A DNA stretch of 34,888 nucleotides from Flavobacteriales bacterium (GTDB lineage: Bacteria; Bacteroidota; Bacteroidia; Flavobacteriales_D; Sanyastnellaceae). Position 1 is the first letter of the stretch. Every line of letters begins with the position of its first letter. The DNA is taken from positions 1 to 34,888 of the forward strand of contig JANQWV010000018.1 in NCBI GenBank assembly GCA_030729695.1, read 5' to 3'. This document shows positions 16,902 through 24,632 of the stretch, piece by piece. The notes below the pieces were generated by a model. It worked only from the letters and a program-made list of their open reading frames with translations, was not told where the DNA came from and made no database searches. Both the position numbers and the translations under genes were made by a program.

Positions 16902-18146
16902 GTGGATATATTTGAAAAAATCAAGAACAACAGAGGGCCGCTTGGCCAGCACTCGAAAGAATCTCATGGCTATTTTACCTTCCCAAAATTGGAAGGAGAA
17001 ATCGGCGCTCACATGACATTTCGCGGCAAACCTGTTTTGACATGGAGCTTGAATAACTATCTTGGTTTAGCAAATCATCCCGACATTCGTAAAGCAGATG
17101 CTGACGCAGCTGCAGAATGGGGAATGGCATACCCAATGGGCGCACGTATGATGTCTGGTCAAACCAAATATCACGAGCAACTCGAGCAAGAACTTGCTGA
17201 ATTCATGCACAAAGAAGATGCGTTTTTGTTGAACTACGGATACCAGGGTTGCATGTCTGCAATTGAGGCGCTTGTAGGAAGACACGATGTCATAGTTTAT
17301 GATAGTGAAAGTCACGCGTGTATGGTAGACGGTGTTCGTCTTCACCAAGGAAAGCGTTTCGTTTTCCAACACAACGACATGGAGAGCTTCGAAAAGATGT
17401 TGAATCAAGCGAAACGCGTTACAGATCAAACCGGTGGCGGTATCTTGGTTATGACTGAGGGAGTTTTCGGAATGGCGGGTGACCAAGGAAAAATAAAAGA
17501 AATCGTTGAATTCAAAAAAACTATTCCTTTCCGCTTATTCGTTGACGATGCTCACGGATTTGGATCTATTGGGAAAGACGGACGTGGTGCCGGTGACTTC
17601 CAAGGAGTTCAAGACCAAATCGACGTTTATTTCGGAACCTTTGCAAAAGCCATGGCTACTGTCGGTGCTTTCGTTGCGTCTGAAGAGCATGTTATTGAAT
17701 TCTTGCGCTACAACATGCGTTCTCAAACCTTTGCAAAAGCACTTCCAATGCCAATCGTAATTGGTGCATTGAAGCGTTTAGAAATGATTCGCACCATGCC
17801 AGAACTACAAGACAACTTGTGGAACATTGCACGTGCGCTTCAAACGGGATTGAGAGATGCTGGATTCGATATTGGACATACGAACAGCGTTGTTACTCCT
17901 GTATTTTTGAAAGGCTCATTGGGCGAAGCAACCAACGTTACTGTTGAATTGCGCGAGACCTACGGAATCTTCTGCTCTATCGTAGTATATCCTGTTGTTC
18001 CGAAAGATGTGATTATGTTGCGTCTGATCCCAACAACAGTCCACACGTTAGAAGACGTTCGTTACACCATCGAGTGCTTCTCGAAAGTACGTGAGAAGTT
18101 AGAGGCCGGAGAATACAAAGCTGAGAAGATTGCTTCTTGGGGATAA
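16902..18146 (+). CDS. Serine palmitoyltransferase-like alpha-oxoamine synthase (PLP)
   Basis: 414 residues from a GTG (MDIFEKIKNNRGPLG). It is a fold-type I PLP enzyme of the group that condenses an amino acid with an acyl-CoA. Visible sites: His138 (ESHACM) expected to stack on PLP, Asp215/His218 (VDDAHGFG), and the Schiff-base Lys249 in TFAKAMATVGAF. In Bacteroidota this subgroup covers serine palmitoyltransferase (sphingolipids) and the cysteate acyltransferase of sulfonolipid (capnine) synthesis; glycine C-acetyltransferase is a third option. Sequence alone does not decide. The gene stands alone between divergent bamD and a strong terminator. Confidence 0.9.
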   Translation: MDIFEKIKNNRGPLGQHSKESHGYFTFPKLEGEIGAHMTFRGKPVLTWSLNNYLGLANHPDIRKADADAAAEWGMAYPMGARMMSGQTKYHEQLEQELAEFMHKEDAFLLNYGYQGCMSAIEALVGRHDVIVYDSESHACMVDGVRLHQGKRFVFQHNDMESFEKMLNQAKRVTDQTGGGILVMTEGVFGMAGDQGKIKEIVEFKKTIPFRLFVDDAHGFGSIGKDGRGAGDFQGVQDQIDVYFGTFAKAMATVGAFVASEEHVIEFLRYNMRSQTFAKALPMPIVIGALKRLEMIRTMPELQDNLWNIARALQTGLRDAGFDIGHTNSVVTPVFLKGSLGEATNVTVELRETYGIFCSIVVYPVVPKDVIMLRLIPTTVHTLEDVRYTIECFSKVREKLEAGEYKAEKIASWG

Positions 18147-18171
18147 AGAAAGAATTAAAATTTACTTTGTA

Positions 18172-18201
18172 AAATTGGCTTCTTCGGAAGCCAATTTGTT
18201 T
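18172..18201 (+). terminator. Intrinsic terminator after the alpha-oxoamine synthase gene
   Basis: An 11-bp perfect stem (AAATTGGCTTC/GAAGCCAATTT) closed by a TTCG tetraloop and followed by GTTTT. The 3' arm and T-run also contain the -33 element of the next promoter. Confidence 0.88.
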
Positions 18202-18224
18202 TAACACAACTGTGATTATATTTG
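18195..18224 (+). promoter_or_regulatory. Promoter of the T9SS cargo gene
   Basis: TTTG (18195-18198), an 18-base spacer and TATATTTG (18217-18224), a near-ideal Bacteroidota promoter. It begins inside the upstream terminator stem. The ATG follows only three bases after the -7 box, so the transcript is predicted to be leaderless. Confidence 0.6.
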
Positions 18225-18227
18225 GGC

Positions 18228-19070
18228 ATGAAAAAATTCTACCATTTAACTTTTGCATTGGGAACAGCTGGAATGCTTTTCTTCGCTGGAATTGAATCTG
18301 ACAACGGAAAAGCAGGTGCTACGGGTTCTCCTGGAGAACAAACCTGCAGTCAATCGAATTGTCACACAGGAAGTACAGACAATTCTATGGGCGGTTCGGT
18401 AACATTGACCTCAACTGATTTAGTGAATTGGGAATACACGCCAGGACAAACGTATACGCTTACTGCTACTGTTTCACAACAAGGAAGATCTTTGTTTGGA
18501 ATTGGACTTGAGGCTTTACTTCCATCAGGTGCAAATGCTGGAAACCTTGTGCCTGGGACTGGTACCACAACTAAAAACGCAACCATCGCAGGAAACTCTA
18601 GAAAGAACATCGTTCACAACATGAATGCAGGTGCAACAGCTAATGCGCATTCTTTCACGTTTACCTGGACTGCGCCAGCCACTGATGTTGGACCCGTTAC
18701 AATCTATTACGCAGGTAATGCTGCCAACAACAACGGCGCGAAAACAGGAGATTATATTTACAAAGCTTCTCAAGTTGTTACCCCTGCAGGTGTAAACGTT
18801 CAAGAGCAAGTAAATACGCCGTTCACATTTTCATTCTATCCAAATCCTGCAACGGAAAACATCACAGTAAACTATTCGCTGGAGCATTCTGCAAAAGTTA
18901 CTTATACCATCTATGATTTAACTGGAAAGCAGGTACAATCAGATTCATCAAACCGTTTCCCTGGCGCACAACAACAAAATGTTGACGTGAATAACCTTCA
19001 AGCTGGAACCTATTTGTTGAGCGTGAACGTTAATGGAAATGTGATCACCAAGAGATTTATAAAGAAATAA
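18228..19070 (+). CDS. Secreted protein with choice-of-anchor V-like domain and T9SS type A sorting domain
   Basis: 280 residues from the ATG at 18228; a TTG two codons upstream lies inside the -7 box and is rejected. It has an N-terminal hydrophobic signal, then GSPGEQTCSQSNCHTGS with Cys40, Cys45 and His46 (a C-x4-C-H pattern rather than the classical heme C-x2-C-H). The beta-rich domain up to about residue 195 resembles the choice-of-anchor V domain. From about residue 199 (FYPNPATENITVNYSLE... to VITKRFIKK) it is a typical Por secretion tail, so the product is exported by the type IX system and cleaved or anchored outside. The ligand is unknown. Confidence 0.9.
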   Translation: MKKFYHLTFALGTAGMLFFAGIESDNGKAGATGSPGEQTCSQSNCHTGSTDNSMGGSVTLTSTDLVNWEYTPGQTYTLTATVSQQGRSLFGIGLEALLPSGANAGNLVPGTGTTTKNATIAGNSRKNIVHNMNAGATANAHSFTFTWTAPATDVGPVTIYYAGNAANNNGAKTGDYIYKASQVVTPAGVNVQEQVNTPFTFSFYPNPATENITVNYSLEHSAKVTYTIYDLTGKQVQSDSSNRFPGAQQQNVDVNNLQAGTYLLSVNVNGNVITKRFIKK

Positions 19071-19087
19071 GCCTTATTTAACTGCAT

Positions 19088-19115
19088 AAAAAAAGAGCAC
19101 CTCCGTGCTCTTTTT
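19088..19115. terminator. Bidirectional intrinsic terminator
   Basis: AAAAGAGCAC, loop CTCC, GTGCTCTTTT, with extra A and T runs on both sides. It serves both the T9SS cargo gene (+) and pdhC (-, stop at 19134) and is wholly intergenic. Confidence 0.87.
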
Positions 19116-19133
19116 CATTTAGACATATTTTTA

Positions 19134-20387
19134 TTAGATGAACATCAACACAGGTTCTTCCAACATCGCCTTTAAGGTTTGAAGGAATGCAGATCCAGAT
19201 GCACCATCCACCACACGGTGATCGCAGCTTAAAGTCAACTTCATGGTGTGTCCGGGAACAACCGTTCCATTCTTCACCACAGGAACTTCGCGAATAGCAC
19301 CAACAGCAAGAATACATGCGTCTGGTGGATTCACAATAGCAGTGAATTCTTCAATGCCGAACATTCCTAAGTTAGAAATGGTGAAGGTGTTTCCTTCCCA
19401 ATCCGATGGTTGAAGTTTTTTGTTCTTCGCTTTGTCGACGAATACTTTTACTTCTTGATTGATTTGAGCCAAGGTCTTGGTGTCTGAGAATCTTACTACA
19501 GGAACCAACAATCCTTCATCAACTGCAACTGCAACGCCCATGTGAACGTGATGATTGTAGCGAATGGTATCTCCTCTCCAAGATGAATTTACTTTCGGAT
19601 GTTGTTTCAATGCCAATGAGGTAGCTTTGATAACCATATCATTGAACGATACTTTCGATCCAGTTGCCGCGTTCATTGCTGCACGCGCTTCAACTGCTCT
19701 ACCCATATCAATTTCCATCGTTAAATAGAAATGCGGAGCGGTGAATTTACTTTCAGCAAGACGACGAGCGATGGTCTTACGCATTTGAGAAACATTCTCT
19801 TCTGTGTATGACTCAACAGCATTTGCAGATTGAACTGCAGCACCTGCCATAAATGCATCGATGTCTCTTCTTACAATTCTTCCACCATCACCTGAACCAG
19901 GTATGTATTGAAGTGGCAATCCTTTGTCCTCAGCTAATTTCTTAGCCAAAGGACTTACGCGCATGCGACCGTCGTTTACAGGCTTCGGTGCAGATGCCGG
20001 AGTTGAAACTGGAGCAACTGCTGCAGGAGCAACTGGCTTTGGTGCTTCAACAACTGGTGCGCTTGGTGCTGGAGCTACTGCAACAGGAGCTTCTTCTTTC
20101 GCTGCAGGAGCAGCGCCTTCAGCAGCAACGATAGCCGATACATCTTCACCTTCCTTTCCGAATACTGCTAACAATGCATCTACAGCTACGGTCTTTCCTT
20201 TCTCTACACCAATGTAAAGAAGAACTCCGTCTACGTAAGATTCAAATTCCATGGTAGCCTTGTCGGTTTCAATTTCCGCCAACAACTCACCACTTTTAAC
20301 TTTATCTCCCACTTTCTTGTGCCATGCCGCAACGGTTCCTTCCGTCATGGTATCGCTCAACTTGGGCATACGAACTATTTCAGCCAT
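19134..20387 (-). CDS. pdhC: Pyruvate dehydrogenase E2, dihydrolipoyl acetyltransferase
   Basis: 417 residues with the E2 order: one lipoyl domain (about 1-77) with the lipoylated Lys in EIETDKATME; an Ala/Pro-rich flexible linker (about 85-135); a peripheral subunit-binding domain (RVSPLAKKLAEDKGLPLQYIPGSGDGGRIVRRDID); and a catalytic acetyltransferase core ending with LTLSCDHRVVDGASGSAFL, containing the active-site His and Asp. It transfers acetyl groups to CoA. It lies 10 bases after pdhA. The E1 beta (pdhB) and E3 genes are not in the window. Confidence 0.96.
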   Translation of the reverse strand: MAEIVRMPKLSDTMTEGTVAAWHKKVGDKVKSGELLAEIETDKATMEFESYVDGVLLYIGVEKGKTVAVDALLAVFGKEGEDVSAIVAAEGAAPAAKEEAPVAVAPAPSAPVVEAPKPVAPAAVAPVSTPASAPKPVNDGRMRVSPLAKKLAEDKGLPLQYIPGSGDGGRIVRRDIDAFMAGAAVQSANAVESYTEENVSQMRKTIARRLAESKFTAPHFYLTMEIDMGRAVEARAAMNAATGSKVSFNDMVIKATSLALKQHPKVNSSWRGDTIRYNHHVHMGVAVAVDEGLLVPVVRFSDTKTLAQINQEVKVFVDKAKNKKLQPSDWEGNTFTISNLGMFGIEEFTAIVNPPDACILAVGAIREVPVVKNGTVVPGHTMKLTLSCDHRVVDGASGSAFLQTLKAMLEEPVLMFI

Positions 20388-20397
20388 AATTTTTTTA

Positions 20398-21432
20398 TTA
20401 GTCGATTACGTAAGGGTAATCGTCGTGAGAATATACGTCTTTATAAATTTCTTCTTTTTCCGGAAGTGGTGAATTCTCTGCGAATTCAACAGAAGCAAGA
20501 ACTACTGCTTTAATCTCTTCCTCAACCGCTTCAATTTCTTTTTCAGTCATCCATTTGTTATCGCGAATCTTGCGCAATACGAAATCAATTGGATCTTTTT
20601 CAATATACTCTTGAACCTCTTCCTTCGTGCGGTACTTCTGAGGGTCGCTCATACTGTGTCCCTTGTAACGATACGTTTGAATATCTAACAATGTTGGACC
20701 TTCACCTGCTCTACCTCTTGCCACCGCTCTGTCGAATGCTTCAGCAACTGCTTCTGGATTCATTCCATCTACTGATTCTGAAGGCATTTCGAAACTAGCA
20801 CCCAATGTTTTCAAATCGGTCACATTCGATGTGCGCTCGATAGAAGTTCCCATTGCGTATTGGTTGTTTTCAATAACGAAAATGCATGGAATCTTCCATG
20901 TCATTGCCATGTTGAAAGTCTCGTACAATGCACCTTGGCGTGCAGCACCGTCTCCGAAGAAACAAACAGTAACGTGGTCTTCACCGCGGTACTTATCAGC
21001 GAAAGCTATACCTGCTCCCATTGGAATTTGAGCACCTACGATACCATGTCCACCAAACAAATTTCTCTCTTTGTCGAACATGTGCATAGAACCACCCTTT
21101 CCTTTCGAAAGTCCAGTTGCTTTGCCGTAAAGCTCCGCCATAACTCTATTCGGATCAGAACCCATCACTAACGGATGAGCGTGATCGCGGTAGGCTGTAA
21201 TAACTTTATCTGTTGGCTTAATAGCCTCCATCATTCCAGAAAGAACCGCCTCTTGTCCAATGTACAAGTGACAGAATCCACCGAATTTTTGTTGAATATA
21301 TAACTGACCGCACTTCTCTTCGAACTTGCGCATCAATAGCATTTCACGATACCATTTCAGGTAAGTTGCTTTGGTAAAGCGCTCTCCTGTAGCGGTAGAG
21401 GCTTTTTTAGTAGACTTAGACGCTGTTGCCAT
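20398..21432 (-). CDS. pdhA: Pyruvate dehydrogenase E1 component, alpha subunit
   Basis: 344 residues. The thiamine diphosphate motif starts GDGAARQGALYETFNMAMTWKIPCIFVIENN, and the loop RYKGHSMSDPQKYRTKEE is the E1 alpha active-site loop. The protein decarboxylates pyruvate together with the separate E1 beta. The N-terminus has a Lys/Thr/Ser-rich stretch (MATASKSTKKASTATGERFTKATYLKWYREML). Upstream, a good promoter and a 17-bp palindrome suggest regulated expression of pdhA-pdhC. Confidence 0.96.
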   Translation of the reverse strand: MATASKSTKKASTATGERFTKATYLKWYREMLLMRKFEEKCGQLYIQQKFGGFCHLYIGQEAVLSGMMEAIKPTDKVITAYRDHAHPLVMGSDPNRVMAELYGKATGLSKGKGGSMHMFDKERNLFGGHGIVGAQIPMGAGIAFADKYRGEDHVTVCFFGDGAARQGALYETFNMAMTWKIPCIFVIENNQYAMGTSIERTSNVTDLKTLGASFEMPSESVDGMNPEAVAEAFDRAVARGRAGEGPTLLDIQTYRYKGHSMSDPQKYRTKEEVQEYIEKDPIDFVLRKIRDNKWMTEKEIEAVEEEIKAVVLASVEFAENSPLPEKEEIYKDVYSHDDYPYVID

Positions 21433-21448
21433 AATTTTTTGTTCCTTG

Positions 21449-21477
21449 CAAATATAGTTAGGAAGGCCTTGTACAAA
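21449..21477 (-). promoter_or_regulatory. Promoter of pdhA-pdhC
   Basis: On the minus strand TTTG (21477-21474), a 17-base spacer and TATATTTG (21456-21449), 16 bases before the pdhA ATG. A TTGTACAA palindrome (21469-21476) overlaps the -33 box. Confidence 0.6.
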
Positions 21478-21493
21478 AAGACTTCCTGTAAAA

Positions 21494-21510
21494 AGTGTAC
21501 AATGTACACT
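21494..21510. promoter_or_regulatory. 17-bp inverted repeat upstream of the pdhA promoter
   Basis: AGTGTACAATGTACACT: two perfect 8-bp arms around a single A, 17 bases upstream of the pdhA -33 box. The core TGTACA recurs at 21470-21475. It could be an operator for a dimeric regulator. Alternatively, since TTTTT follows on the minus strand, it could be a weak 6-bp-stem terminator for pheS. Confidence 0.45.
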
Positions 21511-21528
21511 ATCTTATTGTAAAAAATA

Positions 21529-22551
21529 CTATATGGTTTTCTTAAATTGACTCAAGAAGCGCATATCGTTTTCAAAGAAATGTCTCAAATCATCTACGCC
21601 GTATCTGAGCATAGCAATACGCTCGATACCCATACCGAAAGCGAAACCTGAATACTTCTCAGGATCAATTCCAGAAGCCGCCAAAACATTTGGGTCTACC
21701 ATTCCGCAGCCCATAATCTCTAACCATCCTGTTCCTTTGGTAATTCTGTGATCGGCAGGAGTTTCCAATCCCCAATACACATCCATTTCAGCACTCGGCT
21801 CAGTGAATGGGAAGTACGAAGGTCTCAATCGGATCTTCGCTTTTCCAAAAAAGGCTTCGGTAAACATTTGTAGCACCTGCTTCATATCTGCGAAAGAAAC
21901 TCCTTCGTCGATATACAATCCTTCAATCTGATGGAATTGACAATGTGCGCGACTTGAAATAGCCTCGTTTCGGTATACCCTTCCTGGCATAACAATACGA
22001 ATGGGAGGCTTGGTGGTTTCCATCACACGAACTTGAACACTGCTTGTGTGTGTACGCAAGACCGTATCTGGCTGACCTTCCACAAAAAAAGTATCTTGCA
22101 TATCGCGTGCAGGATGCTCTGGTGAGAAGTTCAATCCTGAGAATACATGCCAATCGTCTTCAATCTCTGGTCCATCTTCAACACTGAATCCCATACGTTC
22201 AAAAATGGAAAGAATTTCTTCACGCACCAATTGCAATGGGTGTCTACTTCCATGGCTCCATTCGCCATATGGGCGAGTAAAATCGGGAACTTCAACATTT
22301 CCTTTCTTTGCGCTGAACAAGGCTGAGGACGAATCTATTTTTTCTTGAACGGAAGATTTCAATCCGTTCATCACCGCACCAACCGCCTTCTTCTCTTCAT
22401 TGGGAATGGCTTTGAATGCCTCGAACAAATCGTTCAAGATGCCCTTCCTTCCCAAATATTTCACACGGAAGTTCTCAACTTCTTCAGCAGAGTTGAGTTG
22501 GGTTGAGGCAACGTCGAGTTTTAGTTGCTCAATTTGCTCAACTAAACTCAC
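21529..22551 (-). CDS. pheS: Phenylalanyl-tRNA synthetase alpha subunit
   Basis: 340 residues. The N-terminal coiled coil (to about 85) binds tRNA. The class II catalytic core has motif text SHGSRHPLQLVREEILSIFERMGFSVEDGPEIEDDWHVF, HPARDMQDTFF, HTSSVQVR, and motif 3 FAFGMGIERIAMLRYGVDDLRHFF. It charges tRNA-Phe with PheT, which is not in the window. The start overlaps the stop of the cyclophilin gene by 4 bases (ATGA). Confidence 0.97.
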   Translation of the reverse strand: MSLVEQIEQLKLDVASTQLNSAEEVENFRVKYLGRKGILNDLFEAFKAIPNEEKKAVGAVMNGLKSSVQEKIDSSSALFSAKKGNVEVPDFTRPYGEWSHGSRHPLQLVREEILSIFERMGFSVEDGPEIEDDWHVFSGLNFSPEHPARDMQDTFFVEGQPDTVLRTHTSSVQVRVMETTKPPIRIVMPGRVYRNEAISSRAHCQFHQIEGLYIDEGVSFADMKQVLQMFTEAFFGKAKIRLRPSYFPFTEPSAEMDVYWGLETPADHRITKGTGWLEIMGCGMVDPNVLAASGIDPEKYSGFAFGMGIERIAMLRYGVDDLRHFFENDMRFLSQFKKTI

Positions 22552-23333
22552 TTGATCACCTCCATTTTCATGCTAATGTCTTGAACCGGTCTGTCTCCAG
22601 CGCCGGTAGGCATTGAAAGAATCTTATCTAAAATATCAAGACCTTCAACCACTTCACCGAATACGGTATAGTCCATATCCAATTGAGCAGTTCCACCTAT
22701 TGTTTTATACACTTCGCGTTGCTCAGGTGTGTAGGCGAAATTTGGATTCTTTTGCTTCACGTATTGCTCAACTTGATTGATCTGCGCATCAGTCATGGCT
22801 TGACCTTGAGCAATGTAGAACTGGCTTCCACTTGAAGATTTAGTCGGATTTACATAATCACCTTGACGTGCAGCAGCCAAAGCACCTTTCTTGTGAATGA
22901 AGTTTGAATTGAATTCAGCTGGAATGGTATATCCAGGACCACCCATACCCAACTGGGCACCTACTGCAGCACCGCGACTGTTCGGGTCACCGCCTTGAGC
23001 CATGAATCCGCGAATGCAGCGGTGGAACAATAAATCGTTGTAAAAGCCAGATTCCACCAACTTGATGAAATTATCTCTGTGCTGTGGGGTCTCGTCATAA
23101 AGACGAATAACCATATCGCCTAATGAAGTAGATACCTTAATACGTGTGTTGGTGTGATCTGTTTGCATGTTGTTATTTGTTTGATTGTCTTTGTTTTCAA
23201 TAGGCACAGGCTCTCCAATGGTTAAACTAGAGTTGCCATTATTAACGGGTTCTTGCGATTTACATCCTGTGGCATTCAAGAATAAGAGGAAAGAAAAAAT
23301 GGCAAAACCCCAAAAAGATAGACGTGAATTCAT
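22548..23333 (-). CDS. Lipoprotein cyclophilin-type peptidyl-prolyl isomerase
   Basis: 261 residues. A lipoprotein signal ends in NATGC (Cys24), followed by a low-complexity Asn/Gln/Thr linker (to about 65) and a cyclophilin domain: FHRCIRGFMAQGGDPNSRG contains the catalytic Arg region, and SSSGSQFYIAQG and YTVFGEVVEGLDILDKI complete it. The domain carries the Bacteroidota-type insert (QGQAMTDAQINQVEQYVKQKNPNFAYTPEQREVYKTIGG). It probably folds envelope proteins at the outer membrane. It is translationally coupled to pheS. A perfect -7 box precedes it. Confidence 0.93.
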   Translation of the reverse strand: MNSRLSFWGFAIFSFLLFLNATGCKSQEPVNNGNSSLTIGEPVPIENKDNQTNNNMQTDHTNTRIKVSTSLGDMVIRLYDETPQHRDNFIKLVESGFYNDLLFHRCIRGFMAQGGDPNSRGAAVGAQLGMGGPGYTIPAEFNSNFIHKKGALAAARQGDYVNPTKSSSGSQFYIAQGQAMTDAQINQVEQYVKQKNPNFAYTPEQREVYKTIGGTAQLDMDYTVFGEVVEGLDILDKILSMPTGAGDRPVQDISMKMEVIK

Positions 23334-23341
23334 TTTTTTTT

Positions 23342-23386
23342 CTTTAATTTGTGATACTTAACCGATTAATCGGCCACAAAATTAAG
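23342..23386. promoter_or_regulatory. Divergent promoter region with central palindrome
   Basis: The two outer arms, CTTTAATTTGTG (23342-23353) and CACAAAATTAAG (23375-23386), are near-perfect inverted copies. The right arm gives a perfect minus-strand -7 box (TAATTTTG, 23384-23377) for the cyclophilin gene. The left arm gives a near match (TTAATTTG, 23344-23351) for the plus-strand lipoprotein. Between them lies the 12-bp palindrome CCGATTAATCGG (23362-23373), placed near both expected start sites. Confidence 0.42.
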
Positions 23387-23395
23387 CAAACGTCT

Positions 23396-23782
23396 ATGAA
23401 GGCTACACGAACTTTTCAATTTGTTTTTGGAATTTTATTTTTAGTTGCATCTACAATGACTTTAACCTCTTGTGTAAAAGAGGAGCCAACCATTGCTGTA
23501 GTGCGCGTGATAGATTCGAATGGTGACCCTGTTCAAGGTGCTACGGTTCGTCTTTACGGTTCTCCGTCACAAACACCTCCTCCCCCGAACGCTATCGCTT
23601 TAGACACAACTTTTATCACAGATGCAACAGGTACTGTTACAGTAGACTACTCTGAAGAATACAAGTTAGGTCAAGCTGGATTCGCTGTATTGGATATCGA
23701 AGCCTACAAAGGTGCTCTTTACGGAGTAGGTATCATTAAGATTGAAGAACAAGAAACCACTGAGGTTACAATCGAAATCTAA
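23396..23782 (+). CDS. Small lipoprotein with carboxypeptidase-regulatory-like fold
   Basis: 128 residues from the ATG at 23396, chosen because the lipoprotein signal then sits at the N-terminus (MKATRTFQFVFGILFLVASTMTLTSC, Cys26). The remainder, AVVRVIDSNGDPVQGATVRLYGS...TFITDATGTVTVDYSEEYK...VLDIEAYKG, is typical of carboxypeptidase-regulatory-like or transthyretin-like beta-sandwich domains with a Pro-rich loop (SQTPPPPNA). No catalytic site is visible. The stop lies 4 bases from the stop of the convergent gene, and its terminator lies inside that gene. Confidence 0.85.
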   Translation: MKATRTFQFVFGILFLVASTMTLTSCVKEEPTIAVVRVIDSNGDPVQGATVRLYGSPSQTPPPPNAIALDTTFITDATGTVTVDYSEEYKLGQAGFAVLDIEAYKGALYGVGIIKIEEQETTEVTIEI

Positions 23783-23786
23783 GAGG

Positions 23787-24122
23787 CTATGCTTCGTTAC
23801 CGAAGTATTTCATAATTGCCTTTTTTAATAGAACTTCCTGATCTCCCGGACTCAACACCGGGAGATTTTCTTTTTTAGCAAAATGCGGCCACCCGTCCAC
23901 GTCTCTTCCCTCAAACTCATAATAGCCATAGGGCTCGAGTAAGGTGCATACTGCTATGTGCATGAGTTCGAGTTTCTGATCTTTTTTGAATTTCAAATCG
24001 AAAATTCCCAATTCCTGCAGGCCTATTAAAAGGAGAATAGCAGAATAATCGAGCTTTTCGCCAAAGTTCTTCGATGCTACTTCGAGTGTCTCTTGCCACT
24101 TTTTTTCAAACAAATAATCCAT
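23787..24122 (-). CDS. Conserved Bacteroidota hypothetical protein
   Basis: 111 residues from the ATG at 24122 (MDYLFEKKWQETLEVASKNFGEKLDYSAILLLIGLQELG). A longer frame to 24200 would add a non-conserved hydrophobic stretch encoded by the divergent promoter region. The text LMHIAVCTLLEPYGYYEFEGRDVDGWPHF followed by QEVLLKKAIMKYF resembles an unnamed soluble family I recall from Bacteroidota. It is probably helical and cytoplasmic, with no signal peptide. Function unknown. A TACCTTCG box at 24180-24173 could be its -7 element. The terminator of the facing gene lies inside its 3' third. Confidence 0.8.
   Translation of the reverse strand: MDYLFEKKWQETLEVASKNFGEKLDYSAILLLIGLQELGIFDLKFKKDQKLELMHIAVCTLLEPYGYYEFEGRDVDGWPHFAKKENLPVLSPGDQEVLLKKAIMKYFGNEA
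23841..23876 (+). terminator. Intrinsic terminator of the 23396 lipoprotein gene, inside the opposing CDS
   Basis: A perfect 9-bp GC-rich stem (ATCTCCCGG/CCGGGAGAT, loop of 8) followed by TTTCTTTTTT on the plus strand. It starts 59 bases after the lipoprotein stop and lies entirely within the minus-strand gene 23787-24122, encoding part of its PVLSPGDQ text. On the minus strand no T-run follows. Confidence 0.85.
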
Positions 24123-24208
24123 GTCTTCTGTGCTTCTAAAAAATATTTTAAAAAAGATGTAACCTTTTTTGGCGAAGGTAGGTATACCCCTACATAACAT
24201 ACCACGTC

Positions 24209-24607
24209 ATGAAAACTAAATTATTCACCCTAATCGCTCTCCTAGTTCTAACAACAAGCGCTTTCGCTCAAACTACTACTCAATTGTTAGATGCTCAATT
24301 GAATGTTACAAAGAATAAAGCCGCTGCAAAATACACTCGTGCCATCAGCAAAGTGGGTGAGTCGCTATTCCAAGCACAAATAAACTTCCAAACAGGAGAA
24401 GTTATGATGACCGGAACATATTTAGATGAAGCGTTAACGATCCCTCAAGGTGAGTTTGTATACTTCTTCGCGAATGGAGTTAAAGAATCTCAGGGATTAT
24501 ATGAAGCAGGACAACGTGTGGGTGCATGGCAACGTTGGAATTTCGACGGTGCTCAAAAACCAGATCGCTACTACCAAGAAGCAACAGCATTGCTTTCGGC
24601 AAAATAA
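24209..24607 (+). CDS. Secreted protein with MORN-like repeat
   Basis: 132 residues with a clear signal peptide (MKTKLFTLIALLVLTTSAFAQ). The C-terminal half, FQTGEVMMTGTYLDEALTIPQGEFVYFFANGVKESQGLYEAGQRVGAWQRWNFDGAQKP, shows the Gly-x-x-x-Phe/Tyr-x-Asn-Gly pattern of MORN-variant repeats, as in YwqK-like proteins. The role is unknown; such repeats usually mediate binding. It is divergent from gene 23787 and convergent with fur. Its terminator overlaps the end of fur. Confidence 0.85.
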   Translation: MKTKLFTLIALLVLTTSAFAQTTTQLLDAQLNVTKNKAAAKYTRAISKVGESLFQAQINFQTGEVMMTGTYLDEALTIPQGEFVYFFANGVKESQGLYEAGQRVGAWQRWNFDGAQKPDRYYQEATALLSAK

Positions 24608-24632
24608 AATAGAAGTTAACTTTAAGAAGGGG

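Noticed and set aside
24123-24200. Longer start for the 23787 gene
   Set aside because: The added residues (MLCRGIPTFAKKGYIFFKIFF...) are encoded by the A/T-rich divergent promoter region and do not resemble the family.
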